Shown: positions 38,269 to 46,670 of the stretch, one piece after another
How positions within the stretch are numbered: the stretch's first letter is position 1
How the letters are laid out: every line of letters starts with the position of its first letter
Source of the DNA: JBEKTW01 sp963727845
GTDB lineage: Bacteria > Bacteroidota > Ignavibacteria > UBA10030 > SZUA-254
DNA length: 64,000 bases
Reading direction: 5' to 3'
Assembly (NCBI GenBank): GCA_963727845.1
Contig: CAVSHI010000002.1
Coordinates: forward strand, 744,001-808,000
Made by a program: the position numbers and the translations under genes
The notes under the pieces: model-generated
The model's input: only the letters and a program-made list of their open reading frames with translations
Databases searched by the model: none
Told to the model about the DNA's origin: nothing

Positions 38269-39420
38269 ATGAGGGACGTGGTAGTCATAGGGGCCGGCAT
38301 GACGAAGTTCGGCGAGCTTTGGGGACAATCAATCAAGGATATTTTTGTTGAAGCGGCGCTTAAGGCAATCGAAAATGCGGGAGTGGATCACATCGATTCG
38401 ATGTACGTCGGTGCGATGTCTTCCGGTTTGTTTGTGGGGCAGGAACATCTGGGCGCTGTCATGGCAGATTACCTTGGTGTAAACCCGATTCCTTCCACAC
38501 ACGTCGAGTCGGCGTGCGCGTCGGGCGGTGCGGCATTCCGCCAGGCGTTTTTCGAAGTAGCATCCGGTGCAAGTGAGATTGTGTTGGCAAGCGGTGTCGA
38601 GAAGATGACCGACGGCGCCGATGTCACGGAAGTTTTGGCAACAGCCGCCGATCAGGAGTACGAAGTGTACCATGGTGTCACGTTCCCCGGGCTCTATGCA
38701 TTGATCGCGCGTGCACACATGGAACAGTTCGGCACTACTCGCGAGCAGTTGGCGGCGGTCGCGGTGAAGAATCATCGCAATGGCTCCAAGAATCCAAACG
38801 CGCAGTTCCGGAATGAAGTGACCGCTGAGCAAGTGATGAAGTCGACGATGGTCGCCGACCCTCTTCGTCTCCTTGATTGTTCTCCGGTGAGTGACGGCGC
38901 TGCTGCGGTCATTGTCGCGTCGATGGATGTTGCAAAGAAACTGAAGAGGAATCCGATTCGAGTTATCGCTTCAGCACAGGCATCCGATACAATCGCATTG
39001 CATGGACGTAAATCGCTCACCACGCTCAATTCTGTTGTCAAGGCGGCTGAAAAAGCGTACAAGATGGCCGACAAGAGACCGAAGGACATGAACCTGGTTG
39101 AGGTGCATGATTGCTTTACGATTGCCGAGATTGTGGCAACGGAAGACCTTGGGTTCTTTGAGAAGGGAAAAGGCGGTGAGGCAGCGCTCAATGGGTGGAC
39201 ATCCATCGAGTGTAAAATGATTCCAGTCAACACGAGCGGCGGCCTTAAATCAAAAGGTCATCCTGTTGGGGCTACGGGTATCGCGCAAATCATCGAGCTG
39301 TATGAACAATTCAATGGCACGGCCGGCCCACGCCAGGTTCCTGACGCCCATATTGCTATGGCGCAAAACATGGGCGGCAGTGGAGCGAGCTGCGTCATCC
39401 ACATACTGGAGGTCAAATGA
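38269..39420 (+). CDS. Thiolase / acetyl-CoA acetyltransferase, archaeal-like
   Basis: 383 residues, thiolase superfamily. Nucleophile Cys83 lies in STHVESACASGGAAF, the first catalytic His in VEVHDCFTIAE and the second in KSKGHPVGATG. The C-terminal region reads NMGGSGASCVIHI, as in archaeal and SCP2-type thiolases rather than the classical CGGGxG form. It would make acetoacetyl-CoA (or a related beta-ketoacyl-CoA) for the upstream HMG-CoA synthase-like enzyme. A GAGGAGAG site precedes ATG 38269, and the 12-bp gap to the upstream gene indicates one operon. Its stop overlaps the next start (ATGA). Confidence 0.93.
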   Translation: MRDVVVIGAGMTKFGELWGQSIKDIFVEAALKAIENAGVDHIDSMYVGAMSSGLFVGQEHLGAVMADYLGVNPIPSTHVESACASGGAAFRQAFFEVASGASEIVLASGVEKMTDGADVTEVLATAADQEYEVYHGVTFPGLYALIARAHMEQFGTTREQLAAVAVKNHRNGSKNPNAQFRNEVTAEQVMKSTMVADPLRLLDCSPVSDGAAAVIVASMDVAKKLKRNPIRVIASAQASDTIALHGRKSLTTLNSVVKAAEKAYKMADKRPKDMNLVEVHDCFTIAEIVATEDLGFFEKGKGGEAALNGWTSIECKMIPVNTSGGLKSKGHPVGATGIAQIIELYEQFNGTAGPRQVPDAHIAMAQNMGGSGASCVIHILEVK

Positions 39421-39806
39421 TTACGGCACGATACCACAGAGAAACTCCGCAGCGGTACAGACTCGAAGCTTCACAATGTTCGAAGTGTGGACATACCGCT
39501 TTTCCGCCCCGGCTGGTTTGTCCTGAATGCAAAGGAAGAACATTCGAGACCGTCAAACTGAATGATCAGGGAAAGCTCATCACATTTACAGTTGTTCGAG
39601 TTTCTTCTGATAGGTTCTCGAAAGAAACTCCCTTTGCCGTTGGTATTGTTGAATTGAATGGCGGCGTAAGAATTACCACGCAAATTACCGACGCCAACGT
39701 CGATGAGCTGAAGGTTGGACAGAGCGTGAAGCTTGTGTTCCGGAGAATCCAGGACGACGGCAAGGCAGGGATTCACTGCTACGGGTACAAAGCTATTACA
39801 ATATAA
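39417..39806 (+). CDS. DUF35 / OB-fold zinc-ribbon acyl-CoA-associated protein
   Basis: 129 residues. The N-terminal zinc ribbon has Cys21, Cys24, Cys35 and Cys38 (CSKCGH, CPECKG). An OB-fold follows (GKLITFTVVRVSS, PFAVGIVELNGGVRI). In archaea this family bridges thiolase and HMG-CoA synthase so that acetoacetyl-CoA passes directly between them. The 4-base ATGA overlap with the thiolase and the gene order match that arrangement. Confidence 0.93.
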   Translation: MITARYHRETPQRYRLEASQCSKCGHTAFPPRLVCPECKGRTFETVKLNDQGKLITFTVVRVSSDRFSKETPFAVGIVELNGGVRITTQITDANVDELKVGQSVKLVFRRIQDDGKAGIHCYGYKAITI

Positions 39807-39815
39807 AAGCCGCCA

Positions 39816-39849
39816 CGTCATTCCCGCATGTCTTAAGCGGGAATCCATT
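39816..39849. repeat. Dispersed inverted repeat (dRS3-like), copy 2
   Basis: CGTCATTCCCGC and GCGGGAATCCAT flank ATGTCTTAA. It is related to the longer copy at 9759-9840 and sits between the DUF35 and AtuA genes. Confidence 0.75.
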
Positions 39850-39868
39850 TTTACCATAAGGATCTTAT

Positions 39869-41230
39869 TTGAAGCAGAAAATTAGAATTGCATCCGGTCA
39901 AGGATTCTGGGGGGATTTGCAGACGGCCCCTTTCGACCAGGTTACCAAAGGTCCGGTCGATTATCTCATGATGGATTTCTTGGCTGAAGTGACGATGTCG
40001 ATCATGCAAAAACAGAAGCGGCGGAATCCGGAATTGGGTTATGCCAAAGACCTTGTCAGTATCGTCGAGAATATTCTTCCGGTTTGTCTTGAGAAAAATA
40101 TTAAGATCATAACGAATGGCGGCGGCGTGAATCCCGAGGGTTGCAGAGAAGAACTCTTTCGATGGGCCCGCAAGAAAGGTGTTAAGGGTTTAAGGATCGG
40201 AATCGTGAAAGGTGATGATATTCTCAGCCGAATCGGGGAATTCAAGGAACAGGGACTGCATCTGGAAAATATGGAGACACGAGAATCGATGGAAATGATT
40301 GGCCAGAAGTTCCTGAGCGCGAACGTCTATTTCGGCGCTCGCCCGATTGTCCGAGCCCTCGAGCTGGGGGCACAGATCATCGTTACAGGACGGACCACAG
40401 ACACTGCGCTCACCTATGCGCCGATGATCCACGAATTTGGCTGGTCGTGGACTGACTGGGATAAACTGGCGACGGGAGTCGTTGCCGGCCATATTCTTGA
40501 ATGCGGCGGACAGGCATCCGGCGGAAATTTCTCCGCCGATTGGAAATCCGTCCCGGACCTCGCTCATATTGGATTCCCAATCGCCGAGGCCTACCCGGAC
40601 GGCGACATTATCATCACGAAACATGAGAATACAGGAGGCATGGTGACAGTGCAGACTGTTTCCGAGCAACTCATGTATGAGATCGGCGACCCGACCAATT
40701 ATATTACTCCGGAGTGTATCGCCGATTTTACCACCATCAAGCTTGAGCAGGCGGGGAAAGACAGGGTCAGAGTTCACGACATCCGGGGCAAGCCGGCAAC
40801 GGAATTCTACAAGGTATCGATGTCATATAGCGACGGTTATACGGCCGTCGGTACGTTGACGTATGCATGGCCCGACGCGCTCGAGAAGGCAAAGAAGGCG
40901 GATGAAATTCTTCGGACCCGGCTTTCGGATTTAGGATTGAAGTTCGACGAGATTCGGACGGAATTTCTCGGTTTGAACTCCTGCCACGGTCCGATCGCGG
41001 AGATGCCGGATGTTGTCAATGAAGTCGTTCTCCGCGTGGGCGTGAGAAGTCATGACCGGCAGTGCGTCGAGCGATTCGGGATGGAAATAGCTCCGCTCAT
41101 TCTCACCGGCCCGCCGGCGGTGACGGGCTTTGCCGGCGGACGCCCCAGACCGAGCGAGGTCATCGCGTACTGGCCGTCGTTAATCCCGAAGAAAGCAGTT
41201 GAACCGGAAGTGACGGTTACCGAGGCGTAA
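39869..41230 (+). CDS. AtuA/DUF1446 family protein (acyclic terpene utilisation-like)
   Basis: 453 residues covering the AtuA (DUF1446) core: GQGFWGDLQTAPFDQV near the start, ITNGGGVNPEGC, and VTGRTTDTALTYAPMIHEF. The family was named from citronellol/geraniol catabolism, but its biochemistry is not established and it often sits beside acyl-CoA genes. TTG 39869 has AAGGA upstream. The C-terminal small AtuA domain is encoded by the next gene instead of being fused. Position after HMG-CoA synthase, thiolase and DUF35 suggests work on a branched acyl-CoA such as an HMG-CoA relative; that is inference. Confidence 0.85.
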   Translation: MKQKIRIASGQGFWGDLQTAPFDQVTKGPVDYLMMDFLAEVTMSIMQKQKRRNPELGYAKDLVSIVENILPVCLEKNIKIITNGGGVNPEGCREELFRWARKKGVKGLRIGIVKGDDILSRIGEFKEQGLHLENMETRESMEMIGQKFLSANVYFGARPIVRALELGAQIIVTGRTTDTALTYAPMIHEFGWSWTDWDKLATGVVAGHILECGGQASGGNFSADWKSVPDLAHIGFPIAEAYPDGDIIITKHENTGGMVTVQTVSEQLMYEIGDPTNYITPECIADFTTIKLEQAGKDRVRVHDIRGKPATEFYKVSMSYSDGYTAVGTLTYAWPDALEKAKKADEILRTRLSDLGLKFDEIRTEFLGLNSCHGPIAEMPDVVNEVVLRVGVRSHDRQCVERFGMEIAPLILTGPPAVTGFAGGRPRPSEVIAYWPSLIPKKAVEPEVTVTEA

Positions 41231-41317
41231 CGTGCGACTCACTTTCCGCACTTGAATGTTCAATATCGCCGTGTCCATCCACTAAGGAATCTTTATGAGC
41301 ATCGCTTCAGTAGACTG

Positions 41318-41674
41318 ATGAAAATACAGCTTTCAAAGATCTGCCACGCCCGCTCGGGCGACAAAGGAGATACCGGCAATATCGGCCTCATCGCACGAAA
41401 ACCGGAATACTTCCATGTCATCAAGAAGTATGTAACCGCGGAAGCCGTCAAGAAACACTTTGGGGGAATTTGTCTGGGAAAGGTCGAGCGCTTCGAGCTT
41501 CCGAACCTCAACGCCCTTAATTTCCTTCTCCACAATTCACTCGGCGGCGGCGGAACAGTTTCATTGAAGAACGACGCGCAGGGAAAAACACTGAGCAGTG
41601 CTCTCTTAAGGATGGAAATTGAAGTAACAGAAGAAATACAGGTGGTAGGAGAAGGCGAAAGGGTGAATCGGTGA
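41318..41674 (+). CDS. AtuA C-terminal-domain protein (detached small subunit)
   Basis: About 118 residues matching the small C-terminal domain of AtuA-type proteins: ICHARSGDKGDTGNIGLIA at the N-terminus and ALNFLLHNSLGGGGTVSL in the middle. ATG 41318 is chosen because the family starts here; the open frame extends to 41252 without similarity. ATG 41318 overlaps the stop of a seven-codon frame (ATG 41295), which may couple translation. It probably forms a two-subunit complex with the preceding AtuA core. Confidence 0.8.
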   Translation: MKIQLSKICHARSGDKGDTGNIGLIARKPEYFHVIKKYVTAEAVKKHFGGICLGKVERFELPNLNALNFLLHNSLGGGGTVSLKNDAQGKTLSSALLRMEIEVTEEIQVVGEGERVNR

Positions 41675-41983
41675 TATGGTGAAGGGGAGAGGGATTAATG
41701 GAGTGATGGAGTAGTTGAGATGATGAGTAGTTAGGTAGTTGAATAGTTGGGTAGTTAAGTAGTTGAGAGTGTTAGGAGCAAGAAATCAGAAGCAAGAGAC
41801 CAACAGCTAAGAGCTAGCAGCCAAAGGCCAAAAGCTTTTAGCAATGACTAATGAACAATGATTAATGAATAATGACAACGAACTGACAACTAAGAACCAA
41901 CAACCAAGAACTAAGGACCTGAATTGTTTAGGATTTCGGATTTAGATATTAGAATTTAAAATCTGTTCTTATCAAGGAAAACT
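41675..41983. other. Low-complexity intergenic region with degenerate short repeats
   Basis: Three successive low-complexity styles: GTAGTTGA-like 8-10-mers (41708-41771), AAGAGCTAGCAGCCAAAGGCC-like purine-rich text (41775-41840, a 21-base paraphrase shortened here to AGAGCTAGCAGCC), and ATGACTAATGAACAATG-type 7-mers (about 41843-41880). No reading frame has protein character. AAGGA before 41984 is the prfB ribosome-binding site. Confidence 0.75.
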
Positions 41984-43130
41984 ATGTTTGAAGATTTAAA
42001 AGACAAATTGAAGGAACTTGAGGGCAAACTGAACGTGCTCCGGGGGTATCTTTGACATCGATAACCGGGAGAGTGAAATCGCAGAACTCGAGACGAAAAC
42101 GCATGCGCCCGGTTTCTGGAACGATAACGCTGCCGCGCAAAAGGTCATGCAGCACATCAGCCAGCAGAAGGGATGGGTGGAGGCGTGGAATGCCGTCCGG
42201 AGAAAACTCCATGATGCCCAGACGCTCCTTGAACTAGCAGCGGAATCCTCCGACGAGACGTTTGTCGGTGAGTTGCAGTCGGAGGTTTCTTCCATTGAGG
42301 TATCCCTTGCAGATCTGGAATTCCGCAACATGCTCGGCGGCGAGGATGACGCGAAGAATTGCATACTGACAATTCACTCCGGGGCCGGGGGAACTGAGGC
42401 TCAGGACTGGGCCGAGATGCTGCTCCGCATGTACACGCGCTGGTCGGAACGAAAAGGGTTCAAGACATCGCTCGTCGATGAGATGGAAGGAGAAGGTGCG
42501 GGAATCAAAAGTGCTGCCATTGAGGTCCAGGGTGAGCACGCCTACGGATACTTGAAAGCGGAAACGGGGGTCCACCGGTTGGTGCGGATTTCGCCATTCG
42601 ATGCAAACGCCCGTCGCCACACCTCGTTTGCTTCCGTCTTTGTGTATCCGGAAATTGAGGACGATGTCGCGATTGAAATCAACCCCGCTGAGATTGAGTT
42701 CGCGACGTACCGCTCGGGGGGCAAGGGCGGCCAGAATGTGAACAAAGTTGAAACCGCCGTGCGCATCAAACACATCCCAACCGGCATCGTCGTAGCCTGC
42801 CAGCAGGAACGCTCACAGTTCCAAAACAGGGAACGGGCCATGAAAATGTTGAAATCCCGATTGTACCAGGTACGGAAAGAAGAAGAAGAGGCGAGACTCT
42901 CCGCGATTGAAAGTACAAAAAAGAAAATAGAGTGGGGAAGTCAGATTCGCTCGTATGTGTTTCATCCCTACAACATGGTGAAAGACCACCGCACCGATGC
43001 GGAAACAAGCAACACCCAGGCAGTGATGGACGGCGCCATCGATGATTTCATCAAAGCATACCTTCTCATGAGCACAGGCAATCAGTCCGGCAAGAGCGGT
43101 CCCAAATCGCCAATCCGCAATCCGAAATAG
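41984..43130 (+). CDS. prfB: Peptide chain release factor 2, with programmed +1 frameshift
   Basis: A short first frame (ATG 41984, MFEDLKDKLKELEGKLNVL, then RGYL) meets in-frame TGA at 42053-42055. The protein resumes in the +1 frame (DIDNRESEIAELE, PGFWND) and continues to TAG 43128-43130, about 381 residues. RF2 hallmarks: the SPF stop-recognition tripeptide in RISPFDANARRHTSF and the GGQ motif in SGGKGGQNVNKVETAV. RF2 ends translation at UGA and UAA; low RF2 lets ribosomes slip at UGA and make more RF2. The last residues (KSPIRNPK) and the stop come from a dispersed repeat at 43105-43140. Confidence 0.96.
42041..42056 (+). promoter_or_regulatory. prfB programmed +1 frameshift site
   Basis: CGGGGGTATCTTTGAC matches the well-known E. 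coli prfB site except for the first base: a Shine-Dalgarno-like G run (42042-42046), the slippery CTT codon (42050-42052), UGA (42053-42055), then C. This is autoregulation by RF2 level. Confidence 0.95.
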
Positions 43131-43369
43131 CACAGGCCACCTCCTTGACTCTTGAAAGATTTATAGCCATGCATGATCTCCGGCAACGTCATCAGTGTGC
43201 GGCCATTGTCTCAATCTGCAATCGCCAATTCGCAATCCGAAATAGCACAGGCAATACTTTGTCGTTTGAGCTCCTTAGAGTCTCCCACTGTCTGCAGCAA
43301 CATCGTGAGTCCGCCGCCGCCGCACTATTCCGCAATCGCCAATCCGCAATCCGAAATAGCACAGGCCAC
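43105..43369. repeat. Three direct copies of an AATCGCCAATCCGCAATCCG-type repeat between prfB and lolC
   Basis: A 36-base block at 43105-43140 recurs exactly at 43334-43369, and a shorter copy lies at 43220-43252. After copies 1 and 3 the text continues with TTGACTCTTGA plus FIA-coding sequence (LTLERFIA versus LTLEWFIA), so the duplicated segment includes the end of prfB and the start of the LolC-type gene. Confidence 0.85.
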
Positions 43370-43373
43370 TACC

Positions 43374-44591
43374 TTGACTCTTGAGTGGTTCATAGCGAAG
43401 CGTTATCTTCAAGCACATCGGCGGAGCGGTTTTCTTTCCTTTATTTCGACGTTTGCCATTGCCGGCATCACGCTGGGAACGGCGGCCCTGATCATCACTC
43501 TCTCCATTCTCGCAGGGTTCGAACGTGAGATCAAAGAAAAGGTTATTGGATTCACAGCTCACATTCAGGTTTTCGGGCTGCAGAATCTACCGCTCACGGG
43601 TTACCGGCGATCTATCGAAGAAGTGAAAGGCAAACTCCCCGGCATCAAAGGGATCTCTCCATACGTGGCCAAAGAAGCAATGATCCGTTCAAGGGAAGCG
43701 GTTGACGGAGTTTTCCTCAAGGGTATCGACCCTGCCGACGATGTGACTTCGATCCGGAAGTACCTCGTTCTGGGAAAAGGTATCTCCGGGGAGAGCGGAG
43801 ACATGCACGAGATCGTCTTAGGGAAAAAACTTGCCGACAGGCTGAATGTCAATCTCGGCGACAAACTCGTCGTCTTTGGCTTGCCCGCCGGTGAAACGCA
43901 AAGTATCCAACCGCGTGCAATGCAATTCCAATTAGTGGGAATCTATGAATCGGGGATGGCGGAGTATGATGACGTTTATGCATACACCGACCTCCGTAGC
44001 GCCCAGCAAATTTTCCAGCTTGGCGACAAGATTTCAGGATACGACGTTCTGGTCAACGACCTCACTGCCGTCAGCGAGAACGCACAACGGCTTCAGGAAC
44101 TGCTGGGATATCCTCATTACGCCCGAACAGTCTTTGAGACCTACCGGAACCTGTTTTCCTGGGTCGACCTCCAAAAGAAAATGTCTCCGGTTCTGATGGC
44201 CCTGATCGTCATCGTTGCCGCCGTTAATGTCATCGGAACGCTACTGATGTTCGTCCTGGAACGAACGCAGGCTATCGGCATCCTGAAATCGCTCGGGGCG
44301 GGTCCGGGACATATTCAGCGAATCTTCTGGATGCAGGGGATGGTCATAGCCGTCGTGGGAATCGTCGGAGGGAATGTTGTTGCGCTCGTTCTGTGCTGGC
44401 TGCAACTGCGATTCAAATTGCTGTCGCTTCCGTCCGATATTTATTTCATGAGCAGCGTGCCCATGATGCTCAAAGGGGAGAATTTTATCCTGGTCTCGGC
44501 CATTGTTCTTTTTCTCACGATGCTGACCACCATCATCCCTTCAAGGTCGGCGGCAAAGCTGGAGACTATCGCAGCGCTGCACTTTGGGTGA
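43374..44591 (+). CDS. LolC/LolE-family lipoprotein-releasing ABC permease (1)
   Basis: About 406 residues. Start taken as TTG 43374, because the family begins xLELFIAKRYL (here LTLEWFIAKRYL) and the preceding 67 open codons are repeat-derived. One N-terminal membrane segment (AGITLGTAALIITLSIL), a large extracytoplasmic MacB-like domain (about 45-270), then three C-terminal membrane segments with the FtsX/LolE signature around VLERTQAIGILKSLGAG. With the next two genes it forms a LolCDE-type transporter that releases lipoproteins from the inner membrane. The alternative start at 43145 belongs to the duplicated upstream copy and is separated by stops in that frame. Confidence 0.9.
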   Translation: MTLEWFIAKRYLQAHRRSGFLSFISTFAIAGITLGTAALIITLSILAGFEREIKEKVIGFTAHIQVFGLQNLPLTGYRRSIEEVKGKLPGIKGISPYVAKEAMIRSREAVDGVFLKGIDPADDVTSIRKYLVLGKGISGESGDMHEIVLGKKLADRLNVNLGDKLVVFGLPAGETQSIQPRAMQFQLVGIYESGMAEYDDVYAYTDLRSAQQIFQLGDKISGYDVLVNDLTAVSENAQRLQELLGYPHYARTVFETYRNLFSWVDLQKKMSPVLMALIVIVAAVNVIGTLLMFVLERTQAIGILKSLGAGPGHIQRIFWMQGMVIAVVGIVGGNVVALVLCWLQLRFKLLSLPSDIYFMSSVPMMLKGENFILVSAIVLFLTMLTTIIPSRSAAKLETIAALHFG

Positions 44592-44597
44592 TGCACA

Positions 44598-45827
44598 ATG
44601 AAAGTTGAGAACTTCATTGCCCGGCGGTATTTGATTTCGAAAGGAAAAGTCCGTTTCATCAATGTTATCGGACTTATCTCCATCATCGGAATCACCGTCG
44701 GCGTCGCCGCTCTTCTTATTGCACTGTCCGTGTTCAACGGTTTTAACGGCGTGGTGACTTCCGTGCTGGTCGGATTCGACCCGCATTTGCGGATTGAAAA
44801 ACGTGGCAGCTTCAATGCGGCGGAAATCTCATCCATGGAGAATATTCTGCGGAAAAGGCCGGACGTGACAGCGTTCTCACCGTTTGTTTCGGGTAAAGCT
44901 ATGCTTGTCGCGAAATCCTTTAACCGGGTCGTCTTCGTCAGGGGAGTGGAAGAGAAACGGATCGGCGATGTTTCGGGTTTGAAGGATAAATTGGTTCTCG
45001 GGAGCCTTGCGCTCGGAGATTCAGATGGGGTTGGCGGGATCGTCATAGGATTGAATCTCTCTGATCGGTTGGGGTCCGTTGTGGGGGACGAAATATCCAT
45101 AATTAGCCCCTACGGGCTTCAATCCGCACTGTCCGGCCTCATGGCGCCTGAGGCGGTGAAATATCGAATTACGGGCATCTATGAGTCAAATAACAAGGAT
45201 TATGACGGTAATTACGCCTACATTGCTGTTTCGTCGGCCCAAAAACTGTTTAATTCCGGGGAGAAGTATAACGGGATCGAGATGCGTATCAAGGATTTCA
45301 CTGAGTCGGAGAAAGTGAAGGATGAACTCCTGCCCGCCCTGCCTGCCGGCGTTACGGTCTCGACGTGGTACGACCTTCATCGAAATCTTTATTCAGTAAT
45401 GCAAATCGAGCGTTGGTCGGCCTACATTCTCCTCTGCCTCATCATCATGGTCGCAACATTCAATATGCTTGGCTCGTTGACCATGGGTGTGATTGAGAAA
45501 CGGAGAGATATCGGTGTGTTGAAATCGATGGGGATGGATTCAAGGAGCATTATCCGCATTTTCATGGCCGAAGGAATGCTGGTCGGCATCGCCGGCACGG
45601 TTCTGGGTGTCGCGGTCGGGCTGGTTGTTCTTTTCCTGCAGATCGAGTACCAGGTGTTTCCGCTCGACACGACAATCTATATTATCCCGGCGATTCCGGT
45701 GAAGATCGTATGGACTGATTTCGTTGCCGTTGCCGCGGCTTCCCTCGGGCTTTCATGTCTGGCGTCTTACTATCCTGCGAGGCGCGCCGCAAATACACTC
45801 ACTGCCGATTCACTGCGTTGGGAATGA
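44598..45827 (+). CDS. LolC/LolE-family lipoprotein-releasing ABC permease (2)
   Basis: 409 residues with the same topology as the preceding gene: N-terminal FIARRYLISKGKVRFINVI, a first membrane segment (ISIIGITVGVAALLIALSV), a periplasmic domain and three C-terminal membrane segments including MGVIEKRRDIGVLKSMGMD. Probably the LolE-like partner of the upstream LolC-like protein, forming a heterodimer. The gap between the two genes is 6 bp and the gap to the ATPase gene is 1 bp, so one operon. Confidence 0.92.
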   Translation: MKVENFIARRYLISKGKVRFINVIGLISIIGITVGVAALLIALSVFNGFNGVVTSVLVGFDPHLRIEKRGSFNAAEISSMENILRKRPDVTAFSPFVSGKAMLVAKSFNRVVFVRGVEEKRIGDVSGLKDKLVLGSLALGDSDGVGGIVIGLNLSDRLGSVVGDEISIISPYGLQSALSGLMAPEAVKYRITGIYESNNKDYDGNYAYIAVSSAQKLFNSGEKYNGIEMRIKDFTESEKVKDELLPALPAGVTVSTWYDLHRNLYSVMQIERWSAYILLCLIIMVATFNMLGSLTMGVIEKRRDIGVLKSMGMDSRSIIRIFMAEGMLVGIAGTVLGVAVGLVVLFLQIEYQVFPLDTTIYIIPAIPVKIVWTDFVAVAAASLGLSCLASYYPARRAANTLTADSLRWE

Positions 45828-45828
45828 C

Positions 45829-46560
45829 ATGGCGAACAATCTAATCGTATTGCGCTGCTCGGGTGTTCAAAAGTCTTACTCGCTCGGTCGGAAGGCTGGC
45901 TCCCTGCAGGCCGCTGCTCCCGACCGCGGAGAGTCGCCCGCGCAACTTCATGTATTGAAAGGCATCGACCTTGAAGTGCGGGAGGGAGAGTTCATATCGA
46001 TTGTGGGGGCATCCGGCTCTGGGAAAAGCACCCTCCTTCACGTACTCGGCGGGTTGGACCGTCCGTCGTCGGGGAGCGTATTTTGGCAGGACAAAGATAT
46101 TTCTCTGCTCAATGATGGACCGCTGGCCGTTCTCAGAGGAACGCACGTCGGGTTTGTATTTCAATTCCACTATCTTCTGCCGGAGTTCACAGCTCTTGAA
46201 AACGTCATGATTCCCCGGATGATTCAACGAGCATCAGTCGCCTCATCCCGGGAGAACGCAGTCAAACTTCTGGACAAAGTCGGACTGGGCGGCAGACTGC
46301 ACCACAAGCCGACCGAGCTGTCGGGAGGGGAGCAACAGCGTGTCGCGGTCGCCAGGGCGCTGGCAAACCAACCCCGCGTCGTATTTGCCGATGAGCCTTC
46401 CGGCAACCTCGACTCCTCGAACAGCCGGCAGCTCCATGAGTTGTTTCAGGAATTGAACGAATCATTTAACCAGACGTTTCTCATCGTGACGCACAACGAA
46501 AAGTTCGCGGAACATTCCAGCAGGCAGTTTCGCATGGTGGATGGAAGGCTCCAGCAGTAA
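45829..46560 (+). CDS. lolD: LolD-like lipoprotein-releasing ABC transporter ATPase
   Basis: About 243 residues from ATG 45829, 1 bp after the permease stop; the longer open frame from 45724 is inside the permease gene. Walker A GASGSGKST, Q-loop FQFHYLLPEFTALENV, signature LSGGEQQRVAVARAL, Walker B VVFADEPSGNLD and switch His in IVTHNEKF. It drives the two adjacent permeases. An insertion of about 20 residues between QKSYSLGRKAG and LHVLKGIDL is slightly longer than usual for LolD. A MacB-type role cannot be excluded, but two LolC/E-type permeases favour Lol. Confidence 0.93.
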   Translation: MANNLIVLRCSGVQKSYSLGRKAGSLQAAAPDRGESPAQLHVLKGIDLEVREGEFISIVGASGSGKSTLLHVLGGLDRPSSGSVFWQDKDISLLNDGPLAVLRGTHVGFVFQFHYLLPEFTALENVMIPRMIQRASVASSRENAVKLLDKVGLGGRLHHKPTELSGGEQQRVAVARALANQPRVVFADEPSGNLDSSNSRQLHELFQELNESFNQTFLIVTHNEKFAEHSSRQFRMVDGRLQQ

Positions 46561-46670
46561 TAGACGGCCTTTGCGGCCAGGAGGTACGTGGACAAGGGTC
46601 TTGAGAATGCCGGACAGGCCATGCCTGCGAAACGGGAATCCGCCGCCGATCGCGTAAACCAGGATGTCTC

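Noticed and set aside
42041..42056. Treating the prfB frame change as another sequencing error
   Set aside because: The stop and its context match the known RF2 frameshift site, including the G run, CTT and TGAC.
43173..43373. N-terminal 67 codons of the LolC-type open frame
   Set aside because: They are encoded by the duplicated repeat segment, and the family's conserved start aligns to TTG 43374.
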